Source of the DNA: Syntrophomonadaceae bacterium
GTDB lineage: Bacteria > Bacillota > Dethiobacteria > SKNC01
Direction: 5' to 3'
DNA: 9,904 bases
Assembly: GCA_003555415.1 (NCBI GenBank)
Contig: PWHX01000094.1
Span: 1-9,904, forward strand
This document shows, piece after piece, positions 1 to 6,985 of this stretch (position 1 is the first letter of the stretch; every line of letters begins with the position of its first letter). Both the position numbers and the translations under genes were made by a program. The notes beneath the pieces are model-generated. The model searched no databases. It was given only the letters and a program-made list of their open reading frames with translations, and was not told the DNA's origin.

Positions 1-1293
1 ATTAATATTATGACCTAGATATTTCTCAACCAGGCGAACGGCACAGTACTCTCCGCACATGGAACAGGTTTCTTTTTTCTCGGTGTTCTTATTCTTCCAC
101 ATCATTCTTGCTTTAACAGGGTCAAGGGCCAAGGAAAACTGCCTTTCCCAGTCTAAATCTCTCCTGGCCCGGGCCATATTCAAGTCCTGTTTTTCAGCAC
201 CCCCGACACCTTTAACCAGATCTGCAGCATGAGCAGCAATTCTAGCTACCATTACGCCTTCCCTCACATCCTGTTCATCAGGAAGGCCCAGGTGCTCTGC
301 CGGAGTAACATAACAAATAAAGTCAGCACCAGCAGCTCCGGCTACCGTGCCCCCAATGGCAGAAACAATATGATCGTACCCGGGAGCTATGTCCGTGACC
401 AGAGGACCAAGGACATAAAAGGGAGCATCTTTACAAATTCTTTTTTGAAGCTGGACATTGGTGGAAATTTGGTCTAAGGGAACATGTCCCGGACCTTCAA
501 CCATTACTTGAACCCCCTTTTCCCGGGATCTCTCCACCAGTTCCCCCAATATAAGGAGTTCCTGAATTTGCGGACGATCGGTAGCGTCCGCCAGGCATCC
601 AGGACGGAATCCATCTCCCAGGCTTAAAGTAATATCATATTCAAAGGCCAGGTCAAGTAAATCATCAAAACGACTGTAATAAGGATTTTCCTTTTTATTA
701 TGTATCATCCAGGCGGCCATAATAGCCCCTCCCCGGCTCACCAGGGGAAGTATCCTGTTCTGTCCCTTCAACCGCTTCAGGCTTTCACCTGTAACCCCAC
801 AGTGAAGGGTCATAAAATCCACACCTTCCCTGGCCTGCTCTTCCACAACCTTTAAAAATTCATCCTCTTTAATAGAAATCATGTCCCCGTATTTTCCCCT
901 GGAACGCACCGACAATTCATAAACAGGGACCGTTCCCACAGGTATAGAGGAAGCTTTAATCACTCTTTTTCTTATTTCTTCAATGTTAGGCCCCGTTGAT
1001 AAATCCATAACTGCGTGGGCTCCGGCCTTCAGGACAACTTTAAGTTTTTCCATAACTGAAACCTGATCCGAACAATCTATAGAATTTCCAATGTTGGCAT
1101 TTACCTTGGTTTTTAAGCCCTGGCCAAACCCTTCTGGATCAAGATTTTCATGATGGAGATTGGCGGGAATTACTATTAAGCCTTCAGCTATCCCTTCTCT
1201 GATTTTTTCAGGGTTCAGGCCTTCTTTTATCGCTACCTTTTCCATCTGGGGAGTAATAATTCCTTCTTTAGCTTTTTTAAACTGAGTCAACAT
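1..1293 (-). CDS. thiC: Phosphomethylpyrimidine synthase ThiC (3' end cut by window edge)
   Basis: Radical-SAM enzyme that rearranges aminoimidazole ribotide into HMP phosphate, the pyrimidine half of thiamine; cytosolic. The frame is open from ATG at 1293 to base 1 (431 codons) with no stop, so only the last codon or few are missing; short ThiCs run about 425-435 residues. Visible family motifs include NANIGNS (65-71), LVSRGGAIMAAW (184-195), EGPGHVP (266-272), DIAPGYDH (301-308) and GADFICYVTPAEHLGLP (322-338). The C-terminal cluster motif is C410-SM-C413-GEY-C417, the site expected to bind the 4Fe-4S cluster. Its last spacing is three residues, one fewer than the CX2CX4C I recall for E. 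coli-type ThiC. An SD-like GAAGAAGG precedes the start, downstream of the riboswitch terminator, so termination would remove the whole gene from the transcript. Identification is very secure. Confidence 0.97.
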   Translation of the reverse strand, partial: MLTQFKKAKEGIITPQMEKVAIKEGLNPEKIREGIAEGLIVIPANLHHENLDPEGFGQGLKTKVNANIGNSIDCSDQVSVMEKLKVVLKAGAHAVMDLSTGPNIEEIRKRVIKASSIPVGTVPVYELSVRSRGKYGDMISIKEDEFLKVVEEQAREGVDFMTLHCGVTGESLKRLKGQNRILPLVSRGGAIMAAWMIHNKKENPYYSRFDDLLDLAFEYDITLSLGDGFRPGCLADATDRPQIQELLILGELVERSREKGVQVMVEGPGHVPLDQISTNVQLQKRICKDAPFYVLGPLVTDIAPGYDHIVSAIGGTVAGAAGADFICYVTPAEHLGLPDEQDVREGVMVARIAAHAADLVKGVGGAEKQDLNMARARRDLDWERQFSLALDPVKARMMWKNKNTEKKETCSMCGEYCAVRLVEKYLGHNIN

Positions 1294-1315
1294 GCTCACC
1301 TTCTTCCAACTTTTT

Positions 1316-1350
1316 ATAAATAAAAAACCGCGGGGAATACACCTCCACGG
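1316..1350 (-). terminator. Rho-independent terminator of the TPP riboswitch expression platform
   Basis: On the minus strand, CCGUGG (1350-1345) pairs with CCGCGG (1333-1328), and an inner GG/CC pair adds two more base pairs across one bulged A. The loop is UGUAUU (1341-1336). Six U residues follow directly (1327-1322), then more A/U. The terminator lies between the aptamer and the thiC ribosome-binding site, as expected for a ligand-induced transcription OFF switch. Its 5' arm shares bases 1349-1350 with the candidate antiterminator. Confidence 0.88.
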
Positions 1351-1364
1351 GAAAACCTGAAAGC

Positions 1365-1455
1365 TACCTTCCCTTCGCTGGAATTATCCAACAGGTTCAA
1401 AGGGTCAGGAAGTCTAAATCCTTCCCTCTCAGCCCGTAACAGAGCGCCCCCGGTA
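1365..1455 (-). promoter_or_regulatory. TPP (thiamine pyrophosphate, THI-box) riboswitch aptamer
   Basis: The minus-strand sequence has the THI-box core in order: GGGGGCGC, then GGCUGAGAGGG, a variable hairpin (GGAAG/CUUCC), then GACCC, GAACCUG, GGAUAAUUCCAGCG and AGGGAAGG. The closing P1 stem is UACC (1455-1452) with GGUA (1368-1365). CUGAGA and the GAACCUG/GGAUAAU/CCAGCG block are the pyrimidine- and pyrophosphate-sensing parts of this class. An antiterminator can form when TPP is absent: GGGAAGG at the aptamer 3' end (1373-1367) pairs with UUUUCCC (1355-1349), breaking both P1 and the 5' arm of the following terminator. I found no convincing sigma-A promoter at the right distance upstream; AU-rich TAAAAT (1470-1465) is the best -10 and has a poor -35. 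Read-through from hisC is therefore possible. Confidence 0.97.
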
Positions 1456-1521
1456 CTATAAATTATTTTAAGCTTTTTTGTCCTGCTATTCTTTACCATA
1501 GCATAAGTTTATTTGTACAGG

Positions 1522-2622
1522 TTATTTCAGCCTGCTTATTACTTTCTCTAAGGTACGGGTAAACCTCTCGTTCTCCTCCATGGTTCCAATGGTTACCCGT
1601 ATAAAATCAGGATATCCGAAAATATCCCCGGTTCTTACAATAACCCCTTCACCCAGCATTTCTTTAAAAACCTTCTGGCAATCAACACCAACCTGGAGAA
1701 AAATAAAGTTGGCCTGGGTAGGAACATAGTAAAGACCTTTTTCCTGAAACCATCGGGTTAGATACTCTTTACCCTCCAGATTTCCCTGGAAGCTCCTTTT
1801 TAGATGTTCGTCGTCCTCCAGGGCCGCCAGAGCTCCCACCTGGGCTAGTGTATTGACATTAAAAGGCTCCCTTACCCGGTTTACCGCAGAGATAATCTCC
1901 GGCTTGGCCACCCCGTAGCCGATTCGCTGCCCTGCTATCCCATATATCTTGGAAAAGGTGCGCAGGGTAATAACATTTTGCTGTTCACCTACATATTCCA
2001 GGCTTTCCGGGTACTCTTTATGATCCACATACTCATAATAGGCTTCATCAAAAACTACCAGCACCCTGGGGTCCAGATCTTTAAGGAATTCATCTGCCTG
2101 GAATTTGGTTACAACCGTACCGGTAGGATTATTGGGGTTACAGATAAAAACGATCTTTGTTTTTTCATTAACCGCTTTACTCATAGCCTCCAGGTCATGG
2201 GTAAAGTCTTTTAAGGGAACAAAGACACAACTGGCCCCCATGATCTTCCCTACAAATTCATATTCAGAAAAAGAGGGCTGGGCGATAACAATCTCATCTC
2301 CAGGATCTAAAAACGTCTCAGCTATAAGCTTTAGAATTTCATCAGACCCGTTGCCTACTATAATATTGTCCAGTTCCACACATATTTTTTTAGCCAGGGC
2401 TTCCCTCAAGTAAAAACAATTCCCATCAGGATACAGGCTTATTCTTTCCAGGGCCTCCTTCATGGCAGCCATAGATTTTGGAGAAGGTCCAAAAGGGTTT
2501 TCATTAGAAGCCATCTTAATTATGTTTTTTATGCCTAACTCCCGCTCCACTTCTTCAATAGGTTTTCCTGGAACATAAGGTTTAATATCAAAAATTATCT
2601 TCCTGGCAATATCCTCAATCAT
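1522..2622 (-). CDS. hisC: Histidinol-phosphate aminotransferase HisC family (possibly aromatic aminotransferase)
   Basis: PLP-dependent class I/II aminotransferase, 366 residues, normal length for HisC. Histidinol phosphate/imidazole-acetol phosphate is the family reaction; several HisC proteins also transaminate phenylalanine and tyrosine. Visible motifs are SNENPFGPS (39-47), NGSDE (91-95), NPNNPTG (162-168), DEAYYEY (192-198), TFSKIYG with the Schiff-base lysine K225, GQRIGYG (231-237) and FIRVTIG near the C-terminus. The ATG at 2622 is preceded by AGGAGG about 9 nt upstream, and this SD abuts the stop of paaK (13-nt gap), so the two are co-transcribed and probably coupled. No other histidine-biosynthesis gene is visible. 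The paaK neighbour therefore favours a role in aromatic amino-acid conversion, which is inference. No terminator separates it from the thiC leader. Confidence 0.9.
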   Translation of the reverse strand: MIEDIARKIIFDIKPYVPGKPIEEVERELGIKNIIKMASNENPFGPSPKSMAAMKEALERISLYPDGNCFYLREALAKKICVELDNIIVGNGSDEILKLIAETFLDPGDEIVIAQPSFSEYEFVGKIMGASCVFVPLKDFTHDLEAMSKAVNEKTKIVFICNPNNPTGTVVTKFQADEFLKDLDPRVLVVFDEAYYEYVDHKEYPESLEYVGEQQNVITLRTFSKIYGIAGQRIGYGVAKPEIISAVNRVREPFNVNTLAQVGALAALEDDEHLKRSFQGNLEGKEYLTRWFQEKGLYYVPTQANFIFLQVGVDCQKVFKEMLGEGVIVRTGDIFGYPDFIRVTIGTMEENERFTRTLEKVISRLK

Positions 2623-2635
2623 ATATCTAAGCCTC

Positions 2636-3934
2636 CTAAATCTCTCTTTTATCTATAACCCTCTGGGCTTTACCTTCACTACGGGGTATGGTCTTTGGTT
2701 CTACCAGTTTAACCCTGGCCGAAACTCCTAAAACACTCTCTATTTTATGGCTTATAGTCCTTTCCAATCCTTCCAGGCCCTTCACCTTATCGGAAAACAG
2801 GTTTTCCGAAACCTCCACTAAAACTTCTAGAATGTCCATACTGCCTTTGCGTTCTACCATAAGCTGGTAATGAGGCTGAGCTTCCCCGATTTCCAGGAGA
2901 ACACTTTCAACCTGGGTGGGGAAAACATTAACTCCCCTGATGATTATCATATCGTCTGTTCTACCGGTAACCTTTTTCATGCGGACCATGGTCCTTCCAC
3001 ATTCACAGGTCTCATAATTTAAGGAGGTAATATCCCTGGTTCTGTACCTTAGAACCGGAAAAGCTTCCTTTGTAATAGTAGTAAACACCAGTTCACCTGT
3101 AGCTCCGGGGGGAAGCTGTTCTTCAGTTTCCGGATCAATTATTTCGGGAATAAAGTGGTCTTCAAAAATATGAAGGCCCTCTTGAACCGGGCATTCACTG
3201 GCCACTCCAGGCCCTATAATTTCACTTAAGCCGTAAATATCTATAGCCATAATACCCAACTTTTCTTCAATTTTTTTTCTCATATTATCTGACCATGGTT
3301 CAGCTCCAAATACACCGGACTTTAGTTTTATATCTTCTTTTTTAACACCCATCTCTTCCAAAACCTCACCCATGAACAGAGCGTAAGACGGGGTACAGGC
3401 CAGAACAGTTGTCCCAAAATCCTGCATGAGCATTATCTGCCTCTGGGTATTACCACCGGAAATAGGTATCACAGAAGCCCCTACCCGTTCTGCTCCGTAG
3501 TGAACGCCCAGGCCTCCGGTAAACAATCCATAACCGTAGGCAATCTGCACTACCGAGTTCTTATCGGCATGGGCACAGGTTAAAGTCCTGGCCAACAGTT
3601 CCGACCAGGTGTTAATATCTTTATAAGTATAACCTACTACGGTAGGCTTCCCGGTAGTTCCTGAAGAAGAGTGAATACGTACTACTTCAGACATAGGTAC
3701 CGTAAACAGACCAAAGGGGTAATTATCCCTGAGGTGCTGTTTTGAAATAAAGGGAAGAAGAGTGATATCTTGCAGGCTTTTAATATCATCAGGCTTTACC
3801 CCTTTATTGTCCATTAGATTGCGATAATAGGGAACTGCCTTGTAAACCCTTTCTACCGTTTCCTTTAATCTTTTTAGCTGAATATCTTGAAGCTCATCTC
3901 TTTTCATGCATTCATATTTCTTATTCCATATCAC
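2636..3934 (-). CDS. paaK: Phenylacetate-CoA ligase (PaaK-type aryl-CoA ligase)
   Basis: Adenylate-forming enzyme of 432 residues, the usual PaaK size, joining an aryl acetate to CoA with ATP via an acyl-AMP. In amino-acid-fermenting anaerobes the family is also thought to run in the ATP-forming direction. Motifs in order: phosphate-binding SSSGTTGKP (89-97), YGLSE (234-238), YRTRD (297-301), a CEC pair (310-312), the hinge GRTDDMIIIRGVNVFP (324-339), and SEGKAQRV with the probable catalytic lysine K422. The start is GTG at 3934. It gives the MIWNKKYE opening typical of the family and has GGAGG about 10 nt upstream; the first internal ATG (residue 10) would clip this conserved start. It heads the paaK-hisC pair. 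The true substrate (phenylacetate, indoleacetate or 4-hydroxyphenylacetate) cannot be read from sequence. Confidence 0.92.
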   Translation of the reverse strand: MIWNKKYECMKRDELQDIQLKRLKETVERVYKAVPYYRNLMDNKGVKPDDIKSLQDITLLPFISKQHLRDNYPFGLFTVPMSEVVRIHSSSGTTGKPTVVGYTYKDINTWSELLARTLTCAHADKNSVVQIAYGYGLFTGGLGVHYGAERVGASVIPISGGNTQRQIMLMQDFGTTVLACTPSYALFMGEVLEEMGVKKEDIKLKSGVFGAEPWSDNMRKKIEEKLGIMAIDIYGLSEIIGPGVASECPVQEGLHIFEDHFIPEIIDPETEEQLPPGATGELVFTTITKEAFPVLRYRTRDITSLNYETCECGRTMVRMKKVTGRTDDMIIIRGVNVFPTQVESVLLEIGEAQPHYQLMVERKGSMDILEVLVEVSENLFSDKVKGLEGLERTISHKIESVLGVSARVKLVEPKTIPRSEGKAQRVIDKREI

Positions 3935-4023
3935 TTTTCAGGCGCCTCCCTCAGCTTTCTTAAATAATAATTTTCACAATGAATTTCTCTTCGACATTAA
4001 GATATTAATTCCTGCAAAAAATT

Positions 4024-4051
4024 ACTATAAACAAAAAGCTTTATGAATCAA
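4024..4051 (-). promoter_or_regulatory. Candidate sigma-A promoter for paaK-hisC
   Basis: On the minus strand, TTGATT (4051-4046) and TATAGT (4029-4024) are separated by 16 nt in the AT-rich gap between the divergent paaK and pdaB genes. Transcription would start near 4017, giving a leader of about 80 nt before the GTG start. The match is moderate (4/6 and 5/6) in AT-rich sequence, so chance cannot be excluded. Confidence 0.4.
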
Positions 4052-4130
4052 GTCTTATATGAGGGTGTAATAATTTAAAAATCTCTAAAATATAATTAAT
4101 AATGATTTGTTTGAATATTTAAGGCAAGCG

Positions 4131-4136
4131 AGGAGG
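4131..4136 (+). promoter_or_regulatory. Strong Shine-Dalgarno site that sets the non-AUG start of pdaB
   Basis: AGGAGG lies exactly 7 nt before ATT at 4144. There is no ATG, GTG or TTG in the pdaB frame between it and 4201. The GTG at 4136 is in another frame and reads only 12 codons before a stop. The SD therefore most likely serves the ATT codon. Confidence 0.75.
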
Positions 4137-4143
4137 TGAAAAT

Positions 4144-4935
4144 ATTAAACTGGTCTTCCTACAACCCTACCTGAACAAAATAAGTAAAAAAAGGCTTGCG
4201 GTGGTGGTTCTTATCCTCTTTGTGTTCGGTATCTGCCTTTACCTTAACCTTCCGCAGCATGCTTATACTACTGCTATCGGCGGAGACCGCCAGGTTCCCA
4301 TCTACTACGTGGACACTCCGGAAAAAAAGGTGGCCATCAGCTTTGATGCCTGCTGGGGATGTGAACATACTCCCGATCTTTTAAAGGTCTTAAAAGATCA
4401 CAACATCAAAACAACTTTCTTTTTAACAGGGTTCTGGCTGGAAAAACATCCTGACATGGTAGAAAAGATTGACCAAAATGGGCATGAAATAGGTAATCAT
4501 ACCTTCACCCATCCCCATCTTGGCACCCTTTCTGAAGAAGGAATAAGAAAAGAAATAGAAAAAACCCACCAACTCATTAAGGAAATAAGCGGACAGGAAC
4601 CTAATCTGTTCCGCCCACCCTTCGGTGACTACAATAATAAAGTAGTTAAAGCTATTAAAGACTCCGGGTATAAACCAATCCAGTGGAGCATAGATTCCCT
4701 GGACTGGAAGAACATAGGTAAAGATAGCATTGTAAAAAGAGTTACCGATAGAGTTCATAACGGGGCAATCATACTATTTCATAATAACGGTAAATACACT
4801 GCCGAAGCACTGCCGGAAATAATTGAACAGCTACAAAATAAGGGGTACGAAATTGTCCCTATATCAGAGCTATTATACCACCAGGATTATTACGTAGACC
4901 CCCACAGCGGAGCTCAAAAGAAAAACACCGATTAA
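4144..4935 (+). CDS. pdaB: PdaB-type sporulation polysaccharide deacetylase, apparent AUU start
   Basis: NodB-fold (carbohydrate esterase 4) protein attached to the membrane by an N-terminal signal-anchor. From ATT at 4144 it is 263 residues, close to B. subtilis PdaB. The N-terminus is MKLVFLQPYL, a basic stretch (KISKKR, 12-17), then a hydrophobic segment (about 18-35). Starting at the GTG codons 4201/4204 would remove the basic stretch and leave the good SD unused. NodB motifs: SFDACWG (66-72, D68 kept, the usual second Asp is A69), HTFTH (119-123), RPPFGDY (157-163), DSLDW (184-188) and LFHNN (211-215). Loss of the second Asp in motif 1 is, as I recall, a feature of the PdaB lineage. PdaB acts late in sporulation on spore-wall peptidoglycan. 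The gene diverges from paaK and converges on spoIIP. A TATAAT sits at 4091-4096 without a good -35; a sporulation sigma factor is likelier. Confidence 0.88.
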   Translation: MKLVFLQPYLNKISKKRLAVVVLILFVFGICLYLNLPQHAYTTAIGGDRQVPIYYVDTPEKKVAISFDACWGCEHTPDLLKVLKDHNIKTTFFLTGFWLEKHPDMVEKIDQNGHEIGNHTFTHPHLGTLSEEGIRKEIEKTHQLIKEISGQEPNLFRPPFGDYNNKVVKAIKDSGYKPIQWSIDSLDWKNIGKDSIVKRVTDRVHNGAIILFHNNGKYTAEALPEIIEQLQNKGYEIVPISELLYHQDYYVDPHSGAQKKNTD

Positions 4936-4962
4936 AGCTGCAGATTTTATCTGTAGTTTTTT
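4936..4962 (+). terminator. Rho-independent terminator of pdaB
   Basis: CTGCAGAT (4938-4945) pairs with ATCTGTAG (4949-4956), 8 bp including one G-U, around a UUU loop. Six T residues follow (4957-4962) and then TTATTTT. It begins right after the pdaB stop. On the minus strand the same hairpin is followed by CTTTAATC, so it is a poor stop signal for spoIIP. Confidence 0.85.
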
Positions 4963-5091
4963 CTTATTTTATAGTAATCCGTCAGCATCTCCTTTAAATC
5001 CTTTTTTGTTATAACCGAACCCCCTTTTATACTCTTTTAAAGATAAATATTCCACCTATAACCAAATTTTCCTTTTTATTCATAGATTATT

Positions 5092-6363
5092 TTACCTTAT
5101 CCTATTTTTTACCCTGTCCCAGATAGTAATTAGCTTTTCTTTATACCGGCTTAGCCCAGAGCCGTACTTTTCTTTAAAGTTATCATAAGTTCCCACATTC
5201 AGCAGGAAAAATGCAGCTCCGGCTACGGCAGCCAGGGCTATAATTCTAATTATAGCCAGCCATATGGGGTGGCCTTCCTCCAGCGGCCTTTCCGCTGCTG
5301 TTCCGCCGGGGGGTATTTCTTCAATGTCATTTTCTGCTTCAGTTCCGTAAAAATAATGACCTACGGAATTTGAAAAGAAAGTTATTCCGTGTTCCGCCGC
5401 CTCCCGGGTATTGGTATGTCCCCCTACCTCCAGGAGAAGGTTCAGGGGAGTAAGATCCTGGTTATAATTACCCTGAGCCATCATAACACCTTTAATTAAA
5501 TCCGGATGTATCTGGTCGGAAATATACTTTAAATCCAGGGCAAACTGCCTGGTAACCTCCATATTTGGGTTTTGCCTGCCTACAACCATTAATATTTTAG
5601 TAGCCGGCACCCCCTCTATAGCTGTAGCGTACTCTCCAGGGGGAGCAGAGTCCCGGTGTATATCAAAAATAGCATCCGGTTCCTGTTCCAGGAGCTCCAA
5701 TACCGTCTGCCGTGAACGACGGTAGGCCCCTGCATCATGGGGTGTGTGAAGGTCCTCACTAAATATGGCCCTTATTCCTTTATCCTCTAAAGCTCTCTGG
5801 AAGGCCCTGCCTACTTCATGGATGCCTCCCTGTCCGTCTATACTGTGGGTACCGTCTGTAGGCACAAAAGACTCGGCATTATGAGTATGATAAATGGCAA
5901 TGGCCCTGGTGACTCCGTCTTCTCCCTGGGCCATCATGATATCATTTTCTTTAGCTCCAGGCAGGGGAGCATTCTCCCCAGAAGTTTCCCTTTCCCTAAT
6001 ATTTTCAGGGGGCGCAAGTTCTAATTTTTCAATTAACCTGGCATAAGCAGTATATTCTTCTACTTTATAGACCCGGTAATATTCATTATCAGAAGTAATA
6101 TACTCGTCATCTACATAAACTCTGCGCCCCATAGTAGTAATTAATTCTTCATCTTCGTCCAGGATACGATAGTATTTTTCTTTGGATATTTCCTCCTCGG
6201 TCAGCTCATCAAACTCCAAAATTTTCGGCATAATTTCCGATAGATCCTCAGCATGGGCTTTAGCTTCCAGGATGTTTAAAAATATAAACAGCATACATAC
6301 AACTACAATAATAAAACTAATCCCCTTATATATGCCCTTGTTGAGGTCCTTATTCTTATTCAT
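5092..6363 (-). CDS. spoIIP: Stage II sporulation protein P (SpoIIP), septal peptidoglycan hydrolase
   Basis: Membrane-anchored amidase/endopeptidase of the SpoIID-SpoIIM-SpoIIP machine, which thins septal peptidoglycan so the mother cell can engulf the forespore. It has 423 residues: an N-terminal membrane segment (about 14-33), a charged linker rich in Glu/Asp (39-125), then the SpoIIP catalytic domain (about 150-340). Likely zinc or catalytic residues are in YHTHNAESF (158-166), DIHRD (234-238) and LLEVGGHTN (310-318, E312). An acidic/Pro linker (341-366) leads to a second hydrophobic segment (about 367-389) and a basic tail, so both ends may be membrane-bound. B. subtilis SpoIIP has only the N-terminal anchor. 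The ATG overlaps the end of the DUF1614 gene by 8 nt; GGGGGG lies about 8 nt upstream. No clear minus-strand terminator follows. Confidence 0.95.
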   Translation of the reverse strand: MNKNKDLNKGIYKGISFIIVVVCMLFIFLNILEAKAHAEDLSEIMPKILEFDELTEEEISKEKYYRILDEDEELITTMGRRVYVDDEYITSDNEYYRVYKVEEYTAYARLIEKLELAPPENIRERETSGENAPLPGAKENDIMMAQGEDGVTRAIAIYHTHNAESFVPTDGTHSIDGQGGIHEVGRAFQRALEDKGIRAIFSEDLHTPHDAGAYRRSRQTVLELLEQEPDAIFDIHRDSAPPGEYATAIEGVPATKILMVVGRQNPNMEVTRQFALDLKYISDQIHPDLIKGVMMAQGNYNQDLTPLNLLLEVGGHTNTREAAEHGITFFSNSVGHYFYGTEAENDIEEIPPGGTAAERPLEEGHPIWLAIIRIIALAAVAGAAFFLLNVGTYDNFKEKYGSGLSRYKEKLITIWDRVKNRIR

Positions 6364-6985
6364 GTTTTGGTCCCCCCTGAAGCCGTTCTCTAACTTCTCC
6401 TGCCACCTCTGCCAGGAGCACTGCCAACATCCCGGCGATAACTACCGACCCAAAAACTCCTCCCCCACCGATAACGATACGGGAAGGAGATAAATTTCTT
6501 AAAAATATTTCTGAAGCGCTTACCAGGTCTATCAAAATAACCCCCAGTACACCACCTATAAAAGCAGACCTCCGGGATCTACCCATAAGATAAGCAATAA
6601 TTCCTGCCGTCAGGGCAGGTATGTAAAGGGGGTCCACGTTAAACCCGGTTCCCGGCCTGATGGAGATAAGCTTATCGCTTAAATAAACGACAATCATAAC
6701 CAGAAGGGCTGTAACTATAGCCCTTCCTTTTTCCTGTGCGGTATCGGCAGTAACCAGAAGGTAAACACAAATACCCAGGGGAATTAAAGCCCCTCCTATA
6801 CTGATCCATAATACAGAACCTAATCTAACAGGTGGCACAAAAAAACCGGCCAGCATAAGTAAAAGTATGATTAGTGCAGATTCTTTGGCAAGTTTCATCC
6901 TATCTAAAACCCGGTGAAGAAACCCCAGGTAAATAAGGGCGGTCACTACAGTTAAGACAGCTATGCCCGTGGAAGTAATAAACAT
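6356..6985 (-). CDS. DUF1614 family multi-pass membrane protein
   Basis: 209-residue integral membrane protein of unknown function. I count about seven hydrophobic segments: 5-24, 36-51, 57-78, 88-105, 117-134, 138-156 and 170-193. The C-terminal half carries the conserved-looking stretches LTAGIIAYLMGR (125-136) and IGGGGVFGSVVIAGMLAVLLAE (172-193), which resemble what I remember of DUF1614. The tail GEVRERLQGGPKHE is hydrophilic. The ATG at 6985 has AAGGAG about 7 nt upstream. Its last codons (CAT GAA TAA) contain the spoIIP start, so the two are translationally coupled. A role in sporulation or forespore membrane biology is inferred only from that coupling. The family name is less certain than the membrane topology. 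Confidence 0.82.
   Translation of the reverse strand: MFITSTGIAVLTVVTALIYLGFLHRVLDRMKLAKESALIILLLMLAGFFVPPVRLGSVLWISIGGALIPLGICVYLLVTADTAQEKGRAIVTALLVMIVVYLSDKLISIRPGTGFNVDPLYIPALTAGIIAYLMGRSRRSAFIGGVLGVILIDLVSASEIFLRNLSPSRIVIGGGGVFGSVVIAGMLAVLLAEVAGEVRERLQGGPKHE

Noticed and set aside
1455..1460. TATAGT as the -10 of a thiC promoter
   Set aside because: Its -35 partner (AGGACA, 18 nt) is acceptable, but transcription would begin near 1448 and delete the 5' strand of riboswitch stem P1.
1314..1499. 61-codon minus-strand reading frame upstream of thiC
   Set aside because: It lies wholly over the TPP riboswitch and its terminator, which explain the sequence; no protein-like motif or SD.
4201..4206. 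GTG codons at 4201/4204 as the pdaB start
   Set aside because: Only a weak AAGG lies upstream, and the basic N-terminal stretch before the membrane helix would be lost; AGGAGG 7 nt before ATT 4144 fits better.
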